Below are positions 54,331-63,434 of a stretch of 64,000 bases of DNA, piece by piece. Position 1 is the stretch's first letter. Every line of letters starts with the position of its first letter. The notes beneath the pieces were generated by a model. That model saw only the letters and a list, made by a program, of their open reading frames with translations, had not been told where the DNA came from and searched no databases. The stretch comes from CAVROP01 sp050008495 (GTDB lineage: Bacteria > Acidobacteriota > Terriglobia > UBA7540): positions 62,001 to 126,000 of the forward strand of contig JBEKMN010000004.1 in the NCBI GenBank assembly GCA_050008495.1. The letters run 5' to 3'. The translations under genes and the position numbers were made by a program.

Positions 54331-55263
54331 CTAGTGTTTCGGTGGGGATTTATCCAATTCCTGAAGCGAGGCGGCTACGACCCGCCCTACGATCGTCAAG
54401 CTCAAGGGGCTGCAATGATCGAGTGTGTCCTGGGCGGTGTGCCAATAGCTCCCGTTGGGTCCGTAATCAAGATCGATCAGATCGAGAGCTGAGACGCCTG
54501 CGTTAACGAACGGGATGTGGTCGTCCTCGACCGCGCCCTGGCTGCCTACGAAGTACTTGGCGTAGCCGAGGTGCTGGGCGGTCTTGAAAACCAAATCCGT
54601 CAGCCAGGGGCTGGAGTTGGTTTCCCGGGGAATGCGCAACTGGGCATCGCCGATCATGTCCACCAGGATCAGCGCCTTGATGCGGCTGAGTTCCCCGCTC
54701 GCGGAGAGCTTCTCCACCAGGTGGCGGCTTCCATAAGTGTTATCGGTGCCTTCCCACTGAGTCCGGACCGCCTCTTCCCCGTCAAAGAAGACCAGCCAGT
54801 AATTCAAGGTGTGCTTTTGACCGTTCAGGACGCGAGCCAGCTCCAACAGAAGCGCGGCGCTGGAGCCGCCGTCGTTGGCTCCCACGAAACGGAAATCGTC
54901 GAATCGTTTGGTATCGTAGTGGCCGGCCACGATCACCGTCTCGCGACCCGTACCGGGAAACTTGGCGATGAGGTTGGCCATGGGAATTGGCCCGATGGGG
55001 GTTGACGCCGTGAAGGAATCTTCTTCCACCTCGGCCCCTGCGTCTCGAAGCTCATGAATGAGCCATTCACGCGCTTTGAGCAGAGCCGGGGAGCCGGAAG
55101 GCCTGGGGCCGAAGGAAACAAGGTGCTTAAGATCTTCGAAGGCGCGTCCACCGTTGAAGCCCGCCGGTTCGGCCGGTGTCAATGGCGAGGCAACACCGAG
55201 GCACACACATGCTGCGATCAGGACCAGGAAAGACCGCCGCGCCCTAGGTTTAAGCCTCAGCAC
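54331..55263 (-). CDS. M28-family protein resembling glutaminyl-peptide cyclotransferase
   Basis: 310 residues with a signal peptide (SFLVLIAACVCLGVASPLTP). Zinc-dependent M28 fold: VIVAGHYDTKRFDDFRFVGA with NDGGSSAALLL, then WLVFFDGEEAVRTQWEGTDN, TYGSRHLVEKL and GAVEDDHIPFVNAGVSALDLI. The DGEEA...W...YGSRHL and DDHIPF segments are those of glutaminyl cyclases, which form N-terminal pyroglutamate on exported proteins, rather than of aminopeptidases. Its start overlaps the tatC end by 14 bp, so it belongs to the same operon. Confidence 0.8.
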   Translation of the reverse strand: MLRLKPRARRSFLVLIAACVCLGVASPLTPAEPAGFNGGRAFEDLKHLVSFGPRPSGSPALLKAREWLIHELRDAGAEVEEDSFTASTPIGPIPMANLIAKFPGTGRETVIVAGHYDTKRFDDFRFVGANDGGSSAALLLELARVLNGQKHTLNYWLVFFDGEEAVRTQWEGTDNTYGSRHLVEKLSASGELSRIKALILVDMIGDAQLRIPRETNSSPWLTDLVFKTAQHLGYAKYFVGSQGAVEDDHIPFVNAGVSALDLIDLDYGPNGSYWHTAQDTLDHCSPLSLTIVGRVVAASLQELDKSPPKH

Positions 55264-56068
55264 TTTGTTTCTTCCGTTTCCTGCGCCAATAGACGAGCCA
55301 GGAAAGCCCGATGCTGATGATATAGAGCCCCACCATGGGAATCCAAAGCATGAAGAGTGTGGCGAAGTCCGGAGTGGGTGCGATGGCAGCGGCAGCGACA
55401 GCCGTCAGGAGCACCGCGTATCTCAGTTGCTTCAGGAGGAACTTGGGAGTGACAATTCCAAAGAACGAGAGGATGAGAATAATGACTGGAAGCTCAAAGA
55501 CCACACCGACGCCAACGATGATGGTCATCGCGATACTCCAATACTCGTTGATGGTCACCATCGGTTGGAAGTCGTGGCCGAACGTCAGCAGGAATCGCAA
55601 GCACGGAGGGAAAGCCAGCTTGTAAGCAAAGAGTCCGCCGGCGATGAACAATCCGCTCGTTAGCCCGACGAACGGCCACACATAGCGCTTTTCATGCCGG
55701 TATAGACCGGGAGAAATGAAGAGCCATAGCTGATAAAGAACGTAAGGCGAGGCCAGAAAAAGGCCTGCCATCGCAGAGATTTTGAGGTAGAGATTAAAAG
55801 GGTCGATCGGATTCGTATAGACCAGCTTGTCCGGCATGTGCAGCGCGCGCAGGGTGTCGGTGAGGGGCTTGGCCAAGTACCAGTAAATCTTCTCGTGAAA
55901 GTAAAAGCAGATACAGAATCCGACGACAAGCGAGAGGACGGAACGAACCAGCCGCTTGCGGAGTTCCTCGAGGTGCTCGAGGAACGACATCTGCTTGCCG
56001 CTCAGTTCTTCGTCCTCAGGATCACTGTCCGGGTTCTTTGGGGGTGGGTTCTGGATCGTTGTGGCCAT
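55250..56068 (-). CDS. tatC: Twin-arginine translocase subunit TatC
   Basis: 272 residues with six membrane helices. MSFLEHLEELRKRLVRSVLS (family start; the 26 residues before it are a charged extension that may or may not be translated), IDPFNLYLKISAMAGLFLAS, PYVLYQLWLFISPGLYRHEK and a basic end. It recognises the RR signal and forms the pore with TatA. It overlaps tatA by 47 bp if the long start is used. A Tat substrate candidate is encoded at 42967. Confidence 0.93.
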   Translation of the reverse strand: MATTIQNPPPKNPDSDPEDEELSGKQMSFLEHLEELRKRLVRSVLSLVVGFCICFYFHEKIYWYLAKPLTDTLRALHMPDKLVYTNPIDPFNLYLKISAMAGLFLASPYVLYQLWLFISPGLYRHEKRYVWPFVGLTSGLFIAGGLFAYKLAFPPCLRFLLTFGHDFQPMVTINEYWSIAMTIIVGVGVVFELPVIILILSFFGIVTPKFLLKQLRYAVLLTAVAAAAIAPTPDFATLFMLWIPMVGLYIISIGLSWLVYWRRKRKKQSAEA

Positions 56069-56279
56069 ACTTTGGGCTTGAGTCGGCTGGGCTCTCCTGG
56101 GGTCGGTCCAGGTTCTTGATTTCCTCTTCCAGCGAGAACTTCAGCTCGTTGGACGCGCGTCGTAACTCGCCCAGACCCTTTCCCAGGGTACGCGCAATCT
56201 CCGGGAGTTTCTTGGGCCCAAACAGTAGGAAAGCAATGAACAAAATGAACGCGATTTCGGGAAATGCACCACCAAACAA
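56022..56279 (-). CDS. tatA: TatA/TatB-family translocase protein
   Basis: About 85 residues from a TTG. A membrane helix PEIAFILFIAFLLFG, the hinge GPKKLPEIARTLGKGLGELR and a charged amphipathic helix (NELKFSLEEEIKNL). The frame is open much further upstream, but that part overlaps the cca gene and is not credible; the TTG at 56279 has AGAGG a few bases before. One TatA-type gene only in this locus. Confidence 0.85.
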   Translation of the reverse strand: MFGGAFPEIAFILFIAFLLFGPKKLPEIARTLGKGLGELRRASNELKFSLEEEIKNLDRPQESPADSSPKYGHNDPEPTPKEPGQ

Positions 56280-56322
56280 GGTCAACCTCTCATGCCCATG
56301 ATAGGTGAGGGCCGAGGGGATG

Positions 56323-57738
56323 TCAAGCAGGATTCGGGCGCGTAACCTGCGCGACTTCTTTGGGTTTGCGCGGGTGACGCACTGGGGGCGGCGGCGCAGC
56401 CGGCAATTCTTTGATGCCTGCCCTTTCGCGCAGGGCTTTAGTAAGTTGCTGGGGGGTTTTGATTTTGCCGTCCAACTGGTCCATGAACACGCTCTCAATG
56501 ATCTGGTCGAACTTGGGCCCGGGCTTGAATCCCAAGGACTGCAATTCCGATTGCGGCAGCTTGGTCCGCATTGGCAGGTATTTGGTAAGGTAATTCTTCA
56601 CTCGGGACTGCACCTTGGCTTGGGGGCAGTAAACCAGCAGGTAGAGCAGGAGGTTGCGCGACTCCTTCGACAGCAGGTTATAAACCTGGTGCGGCAGAGC
56701 ACCTTTCGAGCCCGCGAGCACGCGGCTCAGCTTTTTGGCGTCGTGCCCCAGGCTGAGGGCTTCCTTGATCACCTTTCCGACTCGCAACACTTTCTTCGCC
56801 ATTCTCTGTTTTTCACTGCTGCCCAGCTTCTCGACCAGGGAAAGGAAATTGACCAGATAGGGATCGACTCCCTGAGCGAGCCCTGCCGCCGAACGGCTTT
56901 TCGAGAAGTGGTCGTAGGCGATGCGTAACGACGCCAGTTTCTTGTCCAGCCCTCCCAGGAGTTTCCGCTCGGCGAGCATCTTCAGAATACGGGAGGGGTC
57001 GGCCTCTTGCAGAATGGCGCGCAACTCGCGACCTTGTTGCTCCGGCGTCAGCCGCTCCCAGGCATGATTCTCGAGGGCTGTCGCGAGATGGTTCTTGGTT
57101 CGCTCCTCGATCGTAAAATCCAGCCGCAGGCCGAGCCGCAGAATACGGTAGATGCGCACTGGGTCCTCAGAGAAGCTGCGCGGATGTAAGACCCTGAGCT
57201 CATGACGTTCGATATCCCCGGCGCCGTTCGTGGGGTCAAGAAGCAATCCCCGGGAGTTCGGATGCAGCGAAATGGCCATAGCATTGATCGAGAAGTCACG
57301 TCGCCGCAGGTCTTCAAAAATGGTGGCCGGCCGGGACGCCGCGCGCTGGCCCGGCCTCGAGACAAGGTCCTCCCGACACTGGCCCAACTCCACCCGTACT
57401 CCATTCGAAAACCAAAGTTCGAGCGCCCCGGCATGCGAATCGAACTCCTGATACTCAAGCGCCAAAGGCCTGGTTCTCCCTGCACCGAGGCGGGTTGTGA
57501 GGCCCGTCACGGGTGAGGAGTCTTTCGACTCCAGGCGGCGAACAACCTTGAGGGGATCGCCTTCCACGGCGAAATCCAAATCACGTACTACCTGCTGGCC
57601 GTAGGTCAGATCTCGGACCGCGCCTCCCACCAGATACAAGTTGTATCCTTGCTCGAAGGCCGCGCGGCTGATCAGACTTAGCACGCCGTCTTGCTCTGGC
57701 GAGAGCTTGCTTTCCATTAGAAAGTTATAGTCGCTCAT
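56323..57738 (-). CDS. cca: tRNA nucleotidyltransferase / poly(A) polymerase family protein
   Basis: 471 residues. Class II nucleotidyltransferase with LYLVGGAVRDLTYGQQVVRD then LDFAVEGDPLKVV, RRRDFSINAMAISLHPNSRG and LRLGLRLDFTIEERTKNHLA. It lacks an HD domain. It either adds CCA to tRNA 3' ends or is a related A-adding enzyme; the two cannot be told apart from sequence alone. Between xerD and tatA on the minus strand. Confidence 0.85.
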   Translation of the reverse strand: MSDYNFLMESKLSPEQDGVLSLISRAAFEQGYNLYLVGGAVRDLTYGQQVVRDLDFAVEGDPLKVVRRLESKDSSPVTGLTTRLGAGRTRPLALEYQEFDSHAGALELWFSNGVRVELGQCREDLVSRPGQRAASRPATIFEDLRRRDFSINAMAISLHPNSRGLLLDPTNGAGDIERHELRVLHPRSFSEDPVRIYRILRLGLRLDFTIEERTKNHLATALENHAWERLTPEQQGRELRAILQEADPSRILKMLAERKLLGGLDKKLASLRIAYDHFSKSRSAAGLAQGVDPYLVNFLSLVEKLGSSEKQRMAKKVLRVGKVIKEALSLGHDAKKLSRVLAGSKGALPHQVYNLLSKESRNLLLYLLVYCPQAKVQSRVKNYLTKYLPMRTKLPQSELQSLGFKPGPKFDQIIESVFMDQLDGKIKTPQQLTKALRERAGIKELPAAPPPPVRHPRKPKEVAQVTRPNPA

Positions 57739-57782
57739 GGGTATGCGGCGTCCGTTTCGTTGAAAACCCAGGGGCCTGAAGC

Positions 57783-58721
57783 TCAGGCTCGAGGATGGTG
57801 GCTCTGATAAACCTGCTTCAACCTTTGCTTCAAAACGTGCGTATAGACTTGCGTGGTCGAAATATCACTGTGCCCGAGCATAAGCTGGATCGAGCGCAAA
57901 TCAGCTCCCCGTTCGAGAAGATGCGTGGCAAAAGAGTGCCGGACCAGATGCGGCGACAAGGGAGTCGAAAAGCCTGCCTGACGCCCGTAGCCGGCCAGGA
58001 TCTTCCAAAACCCCACGCGCGTCAGGGGCTTTCCCTGGCGGTTGAGAAACAGGAAGGGCTCGTTCCCGTTCTTGCACAAGCTCGAGCGGCCGCCTTGCCG
58101 ATAGGCTTCCACGGCTCGCAGAGCTGACTTGCCCACCGGAATCAGCCTCTCCTTGTTTCCTTTTCCCAGGCATCGAATCACGCCCAAATCCGGTTCTAGA
58201 TCCCCGCAGCGCACCTGCACCAACTCGGAAACCCTCATGCCGGTGGCGTACAAAACCTCCAACATCGCTTTGTCTCGGAGGCCTAGAGGTGTGGAAACAT
58301 CGGGTCTTGCCAGAAGCGATTCAACCTCGCCGCCGCTGAGATACCTCGGCAACCTTTGTTCCAGTCTGGGCGCCTCGACATCCGATGTCGGATCAACTTT
58401 GATTCTGCCTTCTTCCGCCAGGAATCCGAATAAATTTCGAAGGGAAATCAAATGACGAGCCGCACTTTGCGCGCTCATGCCCCGCTCATATAGGGCGGCC
58501 AGAAAGGCGCGGATATCATCGCGGACGGCGTCCGCAACAGTCTTCCCGCGGCCAGCCAGGAAGCTGCAAAACTGGAGCAGGTCCCGCCGGTAATTCGAAA
58601 TACTGTTGGCGGCAAGGCCCTTCTCGACACGGGCATAGTCAAGATAGTCAGTAACCTCAGGCAAGCCGGGCGCAGTGCCACCTAAGCGGTTATTTTTCAA
58701 TAGATTATGAGCTTTCTTCAA
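57783..58721 (-). CDS. xerD: Tyrosine recombinase XerC/XerD type
   Basis: 312 residues. SAM-like N-terminal domain (VTDYLDYARVEKGLAANSIS, FLAGRGKTVADAVRDDIRAF) and catalytic domain with Arg in YATGMRVSELVQVRCGDLEP, Lys in GKGNKERLIPVG, HxxR in SPHLVRHSFATHLLERGADL, His in QLMLGHSDISTTQVYTHV and Tyr at Y293. It should resolve chromosome dimers at dif with a partner Xer. No mobile-element context. A dif site was not found. Possible first gene of a transcript with cca and tatAC. Confidence 0.9.
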   Translation of the reverse strand: MKKAHNLLKNNRLGGTAPGLPEVTDYLDYARVEKGLAANSISNYRRDLLQFCSFLAGRGKTVADAVRDDIRAFLAALYERGMSAQSAARHLISLRNLFGFLAEEGRIKVDPTSDVEAPRLEQRLPRYLSGGEVESLLARPDVSTPLGLRDKAMLEVLYATGMRVSELVQVRCGDLEPDLGVIRCLGKGNKERLIPVGKSALRAVEAYRQGGRSSLCKNGNEPFLFLNRQGKPLTRVGFWKILAGYGRQAGFSTPLSPHLVRHSFATHLLERGADLRSIQLMLGHSDISTTQVYTHVLKQRLKQVYQSHHPRA

Positions 58722-58767
58722 GCGTCTGTACTCCGACTACGCGCCGGGTGGTGCCCAAATCTGACTT

Positions 58768-58816
58768 GTAGCGCCCCGACCTGTCGGGGCATTCGCCGAC
58801 CTGCTGGTCGGCGCTA
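58768..58816. repeat. REP-like double palindrome ending GGTCGGCGCTAC
   Basis: GCGCCCCGACCTGTCGGGGC and GCCGACCTGCTGGTCGGC in tandem. Same family as 13677-13729. Confidence 0.75.
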
Positions 58817-58852
58817 CTTTAGAATTCTGACACTACCTTGCGCCGAAAGACC

Positions 58853-58880
58853 TTGACAGGCTTAGCTCCGACCCTATACT
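58853..58880 (+). promoter_or_regulatory. Strong promoter with very short leader
   Basis: TTGACA, 16 bp, TATACT. The GTG start at 58898 lies 17 bp after the -10 box, so the leader would be about 10 nt and contains no ribosome site. Confidence 0.65.
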
Positions 58881-58897
58881 AGCACAAGCGGTTAGCC

Positions 58898-59488
58898 GTG
58901 GCCAAGCTGCATTTCAGCGCAGCAGATTCCTCACGGACCGCCCCTTACGTGACCGACAAACACAAATCGACCTACAAGAAAGTGGTAGTCCGTAGACTTG
59001 ATCATGAACTAATCAAAGGCTTTGTTGACAGCACGAGCTATCTGAAGCCCAACGCCATCGAGATGCTGGACCGCGAAGGCCGGGCTCTGACCGTTTCTCT
59101 GGCGGAGATTAAGGGCGTCTTTTTCGTGCGAGAATTCGACGGCAATTCCCAGCGGTCCGAGCGTAAGCTCTTCCAGAGCCGTCCCCGCATGGCAGGCCTT
59201 TGGGTTCAAATCACCTTCAAGGATCAAGAAATACTTGAAGGACTTCTTCCGGGCAACTTGATCGAATTTAGCCCGGAAGGATTTCTGCTTACGCCCGCAG
59301 ATCTTTACTCCAATAACCTCAAAATCTTCGTTCCTCGCAGTGCATTGAGCGATATCACTGTCCTCGGAGTGATACCTGATCGGCGCGTGAGGGAGCTTTC
59401 GCGAAGAAGGGGTGTGCGGGCGCGCGAGACGGCAGCTTCTGATCGCCAGATCGGTCTTTTCCCTGCCCAAGAAGAGAAAAAGCTGTAG
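58898..59488 (+). CDS. Conserved hypothetical protein, 196 aa
   Basis: GTG start fixed by the promoter and by the absence of better codons. Soluble: KKVVVRRLDHELIKGFVDST, EMLDREGRALTVSLAEIKGV, WVQITFKDQEILEGLLPGNL and a basic tail (RVRELSRRRGVRARE). I have seen this layout in Acidobacteriota proteins of unknown function. The tail could bind nucleic acid (inference). Confidence 0.7.
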   Translation: MAKLHFSAADSSRTAPYVTDKHKSTYKKVVVRRLDHELIKGFVDSTSYLKPNAIEMLDREGRALTVSLAEIKGVFFVREFDGNSQRSERKLFQSRPRMAGLWVQITFKDQEILEGLLPGNLIEFSPEGFLLTPADLYSNNLKIFVPRSALSDITVLGVIPDRRVRELSRRRGVRARETAASDRQIGLFPAQEEKKL

Positions 59489-59663
59489 CTGCCCATTACC
59501 GCGTCCTTGCTGCCCCAAACCGTAGTCCACACCGCTCTTCCTCTTTGTGAATAGAGAGCCCCTCCCGTGGGGAGAGGGCCGTTCGTCGTCCGATAAAGTC
59601 CAGGCCGCAGAGAAAACTACAGGTAACTCGGGGCACGATCAGTGCTTGCGGACTTAAGCGAGG

Positions 59664-60383
59664 TTACTCGGTGGGCTTTGGCTTGGCCGCGGACTCGGCA
59701 GGCCCCACCGGGGGAAGCAGCAGCTTCTGATGGATGGCGTAAAGCACCAGTTCCAGCCGGTCCGAAACTCCGACTTTGTCGTAGATGGATCTCAGGTGGT
59801 TTTTGACCGTCTGTTCGGTGATGTTCAGATGCTCGGCAATTTCGCGGTTTCGCCATCCTTGCATTAGGTAGCTGATGATAGTCTTCTCACGTTGCGTCAA
59901 GGTGTCGACAGGCCGCAAGGGCTGGGCGGCGGTAGTCTCGACGAACTTCGCCATGGTGGCCACCTGCTTGTGCGGCAGCCAAACCTCGTCGTCCCATACC
60001 ACCTTGCGCGCGCACCGGACGAACAACGACGGTTCAACCGATTTCAGGATGATTCCCGCAGCGCCCAACTGGACGAACCGAATGCCCTGCTCTTCGCTTG
60101 GTACCGAGGAGAAGGTGACCACAATCTTGCACTTGGGAGCCTGATTGCGAAGCTCTGAAAACAGATTGCCGCCTGCTTCCGTTACGATTTCCGATTGAAC
60201 GAAGAGCAAATGCGGACGTAAGGATTTGGTTAGTTCGAGGACTTGCGACGGGCTGTGGGCTTGCGCGACGACGCGCAGGTCGTCCTCGACCGCGAAGAGC
60301 TCTTTCAACCCAAACCTGAAGATACCTTCGCGGTCTGCTATGAGGACTCGGATCTTCTTCTTCGCGCTCTTGCGCAAGCTCAT
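59664..60383 (-). CDS. LuxR/NarL-type response regulator with degenerate receiver
   Basis: 239 residues. Receiver domain about 10-130: IRVLIADREG (D17), then LRPHLLFVQSEI where the phospho-acceptor Asp should lie in FVQ (Q63), and IILKSVEPS with the conserved Lys. HTH domain about 159-222: LTQREKTIISYLMQGWRNRE then IAEHLNITEQTVKNHLRSIY. Because the Asp is missing, activity is probably not controlled by phosphorylation. No histidine kinase nearby. Target genes unknown. Confidence 0.85.
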   Translation of the reverse strand: MSLRKSAKKKIRVLIADREGIFRFGLKELFAVEDDLRVVAQAHSPSQVLELTKSLRPHLLFVQSEIVTEAGGNLFSELRNQAPKCKIVVTFSSVPSEEQGIRFVQLGAAGIILKSVEPSLFVRCARKVVWDDEVWLPHKQVATMAKFVETTAAQPLRPVDTLTQREKTIISYLMQGWRNREIAEHLNITEQTVKNHLRSIYDKVGVSDRLELVLYAIHQKLLLPPVGPAESAAKPKPTE

Positions 60384-60555
60384 CCGGAACCACGTCCCAG
60401 CGCCACTGGTTCGTTCGTCCCACTAGCCTCTCCCCATGGGCTGGCGCCGAGGTCATCGATTGATTTTTGGAAATTTTTCTCCATTGAACCGCGCCGTGCC
60501 TGAAGGCCGACCAGGCTGGAACCCGGCACCCTCGGTTTAGACGGCGTCCAACGGC

Positions 60556-60876
60556 TTACGTGCGAGCGGGCCGGAATTCGTACTCGTCAATCGTCGCCCC
60601 CATTCCCCTTGCTTCGCCGGAGCCATTCCATCGGATGACCCGGCCGTTGCAGAGCAATTCGACGGGGACGGGGGTGATGTTCTCAGGCAGGAGTACTCTC
60701 ACCGTCACCGTGGTTTTGCAAGGAGGGCGGACGGGAATACACGTGAACAACCCATTCCCACTGATGTTCTCGGTCTTTCCCGCCACGCGGCGAGAGCGGC
60801 CCCCACGACTCTTCCAGTGCACTTCGACTGGCAACACAACCGGAATTCGTATCCCGGAGCGCTGATTTTCATTCAT
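60556..60876 (-). CDS. PilZ-domain protein
   Basis: 106 residues from ATG 60876. N-terminal RSGIR (RxxxR) and ENISGNG ((D/N)xSxxG) are the two motifs that hold cyclic di-GMP; the rest is the PilZ beta-barrel (FTCIPVRPPCKTTVTVRVLL, NGRVIRWNGSGEARGMGATI). It is probably a c-di-GMP-binding regulator. No partner is encoded beside it. Confidence 0.8.
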   Translation of the reverse strand: MNENQRSGIRIPVVLPVEVHWKSRGGRSRRVAGKTENISGNGLFTCIPVRPPCKTTVTVRVLLPENITPVPVELLCNGRVIRWNGSGEARGMGATIDEYEFRPART

Positions 60877-61085
60877 AGAATCTCCTGGAACAGAACCATT
60901 CCCACCAAAGGTTATCTCGTTTCTGCCACCGTGGCAAGAGGAAAGTCCCGGAAAATCTGCAAAACCGGGAGAATAGTTAGAACCCCAAGGTGAAGTGACA
61001 TATTGCCTAATCTGCCGACCGCTGCTAACCTTGCCTGCGTCGGCTGAGCGTATCACTCGGCACAGGCGATGGAAAGGAAAAAACG

Positions 61086-62108
61086 ATGAAACTCGGTGAA
61101 GTTGCAGCCCGGCTTCAATGCCGGCTGGAGGGTCCTGAAGAGCTCGAAATCGCGGGCGTGGCGGGCATGGACGAAGCCGGACCCGGTGAGCTGACTTTCC
61201 TTGCGAATCCCAAGTATCTTCGCAAGCTCGCGACCACCCGCGCGGCCGCCGTCATTGCCAATCCGGGAGAGGACCTGGGGGGCCGGCCGGCGCTGCGCTC
61301 GGCGAATCCCTACCTTGCTTTTGCCAAGGCCTTGGAGCTTTTCCATGCTCCCTACCGGCCTCCCGTGGGTATTCACCCCACCGCCGTCGTCTCCCTGGAC
61401 GTCAAACTTGGGCGGAATCCCTGCGTCGGGCCCTACGTGGTGATCGAAGAAGGCGTCGAGATCGGCGATGATTGCGTGCTGAAGAGCCACGTGGTGGTTT
61501 ATCGCGGGGCTAAAATCGGGCATCGCTTCTTCGCTCATTCCCACGCCGTGGTGCGCGAATTCGTTCGCATCGGCGACGACGTCATCTTGCAGAATGGCGC
61601 CGCCATCGGAACGGATGGCTACGGCTTCGCCCGCCAGGACGATGGCTCCTATTACAAGATCATGCAGACGGGAACCACCGTGATCGAGGATGGCGTCGAG
61701 ATTCAAGCTTACGCGTGTATCGACCGGGCCGCGGTGGGGGAAACGCGCGTGCACCGCGGAGTCAAGATCGACAATCTCGCGCAAGTCGGTCACGGCTGCG
61801 AGATTGGCGACAATTCCCTTCTCTGCGGCCAAGTGGGCCTTGCCGGCACAACCAAAGTGGGCCGGAACGTTATCCTCACCGGCCAGGTTGGCGTCGCGGG
61901 CCATGTAACGATCGGCGATGGTGTGATCGTCACCGCCCAGTCCGGAATTCACAGCGACGTCGAGCCGGGACGCATGATGTCCGGCTCTCCCGCCATCGAC
62001 CATGCCCAGTGGATGAAATGCGTCGCGGCCTACGCGCGCCTTCCACAGATGTACGCGACCTATCGCAAAGTTCGAGAGTTGCTGGAGAAGAAAGCTTCTG
62101 AAGCGTAG
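61086..62108 (+). CDS. lpxD: UDP-3-O-(3-hydroxyacyl)glucosamine N-acyltransferase
   Basis: 340 residues. LpxD N-terminal domain (about 1-100, ending ...ALRSANPYLAFAKALELFHA), then left-handed beta-helix hexapeptides, ending in a helical C-terminus. Family landmarks: AAIGTDGYGFARQDDG, ARGVKIDNLAQVGHGCEIGD-like with the catalytic His region, and MMSGSPAIDHAQWMKC. It adds the second acyl chain to lipid A precursors. It stands alone here rather than beside fabZ and lpxA. GGAAAGG precedes the ATG. Confidence 0.92.
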   Translation: MKLGEVAARLQCRLEGPEELEIAGVAGMDEAGPGELTFLANPKYLRKLATTRAAAVIANPGEDLGGRPALRSANPYLAFAKALELFHAPYRPPVGIHPTAVVSLDVKLGRNPCVGPYVVIEEGVEIGDDCVLKSHVVVYRGAKIGHRFFAHSHAVVREFVRIGDDVILQNGAAIGTDGYGFARQDDGSYYKIMQTGTTVIEDGVEIQAYACIDRAAVGETRVHRGVKIDNLAQVGHGCEIGDNSLLCGQVGLAGTTKVGRNVILTGQVGVAGHVTIGDGVIVTAQSGIHSDVEPGRMMSGSPAIDHAQWMKCVAAYARLPQMYATYRKVRELLEKKASEA

Positions 62109-62318
62109 ACGACAAAACACTCACTCTGAATGATAGTGGCCTATCATAAACTTCGAGCCAGGAAAGCGCCGCAAGATCGCACTGCGCCATTCCCTACGCG
62201 AGCGCGCTCGATCTTCTGACTCCAAGCCTAAATCCTGATTGACAAATCATCTTTGGCTATTCACCATTCATATCTGAGCCCTGGGTCTTCTTGCGACGAT
62301 CGTCGAGGAGGTTACTTG

Positions 62319-62534
62319 ATGAAGCTTACGGCAATTATCGAAGCAGAAGGAGGTGGTTATGTGTCGCTTTGTCCGGAGTTGGATATCGCCAGCCGAGGCG
62401 ACAGCGTTGAGCAGGCTCGGGACAATCTTCGCGAAGCCCTGGAACTGTTTTTCGAGAGCGCGTCTCCGGCTGAGATCAAGCAACGACTGCGTGGCGAAGT
62501 CTACGTGACCCAGGTGGAGGTGGCGGCTGGGTAA
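62319..62534 (+). CDS. Orphan HicB-family protein
   Basis: 71 residues from ATG 62319 (GAGGAGG upstream). MKLTAIIEAEGGGYVSLCPE then LDIASRGDSVEQARDNLREA is a complete HicB domain, without an added DNA-binding domain. No hicA lies on either side (checked 62109-62318 and 62535-62610). It may be a solitary antitoxin or have another role. Confidence 0.75.
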   Translation: MKLTAIIEAEGGGYVSLCPELDIASRGDSVEQARDNLREALELFFESASPAEIKQRLRGEVYVTQVEVAAG

Positions 62535-62610
62535 GCTGTGGTTCCTTGACTCAGAAGGAGTGCAGACCCTCCGGCCAGAAGCGTAGGAGGTAGGCACCGC
62601 CCGCGATGCC

Positions 62611-63378
62611 TCAACGCTGCGAGGCGGTGTTGGCGGGTGGAATGACACCCGTGCCCGTCAGCGCAATCGTCTGCGGGCTGTTAGTTGTGTACTCGGTGAG
62701 AGTCAGCGCGCCGATCACCCGTCCGGAAGAGACGGGCCGGAAGTTGACCTTTACTGTGCAACTCCCCTTCGGGGCAACGGAAGGAAGGCAGTTGTTGCTC
62801 TGCGTCCAGGCGTCCGAGATCTTCAGGCCAGTAAAGGTCAGAGCGAGGGCGCCGGTATTGGTAACGGTCACCGTCTGCGAGGCGCTCGCGGTCCCAACCG
62901 ATTGCTCGCCAAAACTCATCTTCGACGGAGAAATATCGGGCGCGGTGAGAACCCCAATTCCGTCCACTTTGAACACACGTGGGGGGCCGGCGGCGTTACT
63001 GCTGACGGTGATCGTGCCGATGAGAGGTCCGGTAGCCGCCGGGCTGAAAGTTACTTGGACCGTGCAGTGTTTCCCCACGGGCACCGAGGGCCGGCAGTCG
63101 TCCGTCTCAGCGAAGTTTGCCGAGGCTTGGATGTTTTTAATCGCAAGCACGATCTTGCCGGTGTTCTGAAGGTGAATGGGTTGGGCGTCGCTGCGAGTTC
63201 CTACCTGCTGATCACCAAAAGATAAAGTGCTGGCGTTGTCCGAACCGGCCGGAGCTTGCGCAAGAGCCTTGCCGGCGACACCACCGAGCAGGGCGAACAT
63301 AAGAAAAACCGCCCAGGCACGCCGTCCTGAAAAGACACGGCACCCGCCGCTACCCTTGCCGTTACAACCCATAATCAT
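62611..63378 (-). CDS. Exported choice-of-anchor-D / Ig-like repeat protein
   Basis: About 255 residues from ATG 63378. Signal segment RRAWAVFLMFALLGGVAGKALAQ, then two Ig-like (HYDIN/ASPM-type) domains: SFGDQQVGTRSDAQPIHLQN ... VDGIGV and SFGEQSVGTASASQTVTVTN ... LTGTGV, each with a Cys pair region (DDCRPS/KHCTV; NNCLPS/GSCTV) that may form disulfides. Probably a surface or periplasmic adhesion module. It overlaps nothing. Upstream is the plsC gene. Confidence 0.78.
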   Translation of the reverse strand: MIMGCNGKGSGGCRVFSGRRAWAVFLMFALLGGVAGKALAQAPAGSDNASTLSFGDQQVGTRSDAQPIHLQNTGKIVLAIKNIQASANFAETDDCRPSVPVGKHCTVQVTFSPAATGPLIGTITVSSNAAGPPRVFKVDGIGVLTAPDISPSKMSFGEQSVGTASASQTVTVTNTGALALTFTGLKISDAWTQSNNCLPSVAPKGSCTVKVNFRPVSSGRVIGALTLTEYTTNSPQTIALTGTGVIPPANTASQR

Positions 63379-63434
63379 CTCGTGCCCTGTTGTGAGGAAT
63401 GTCTTACTAAGCATTACCCACGTTGTCGACAATG

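Noticed and set aside
61053..62120. Minus-strand frame of 355 residues opposite lpxD
   Set aside because: Its His/Asp-rich pattern is the antisense of the hexapeptide repeats of LpxD.
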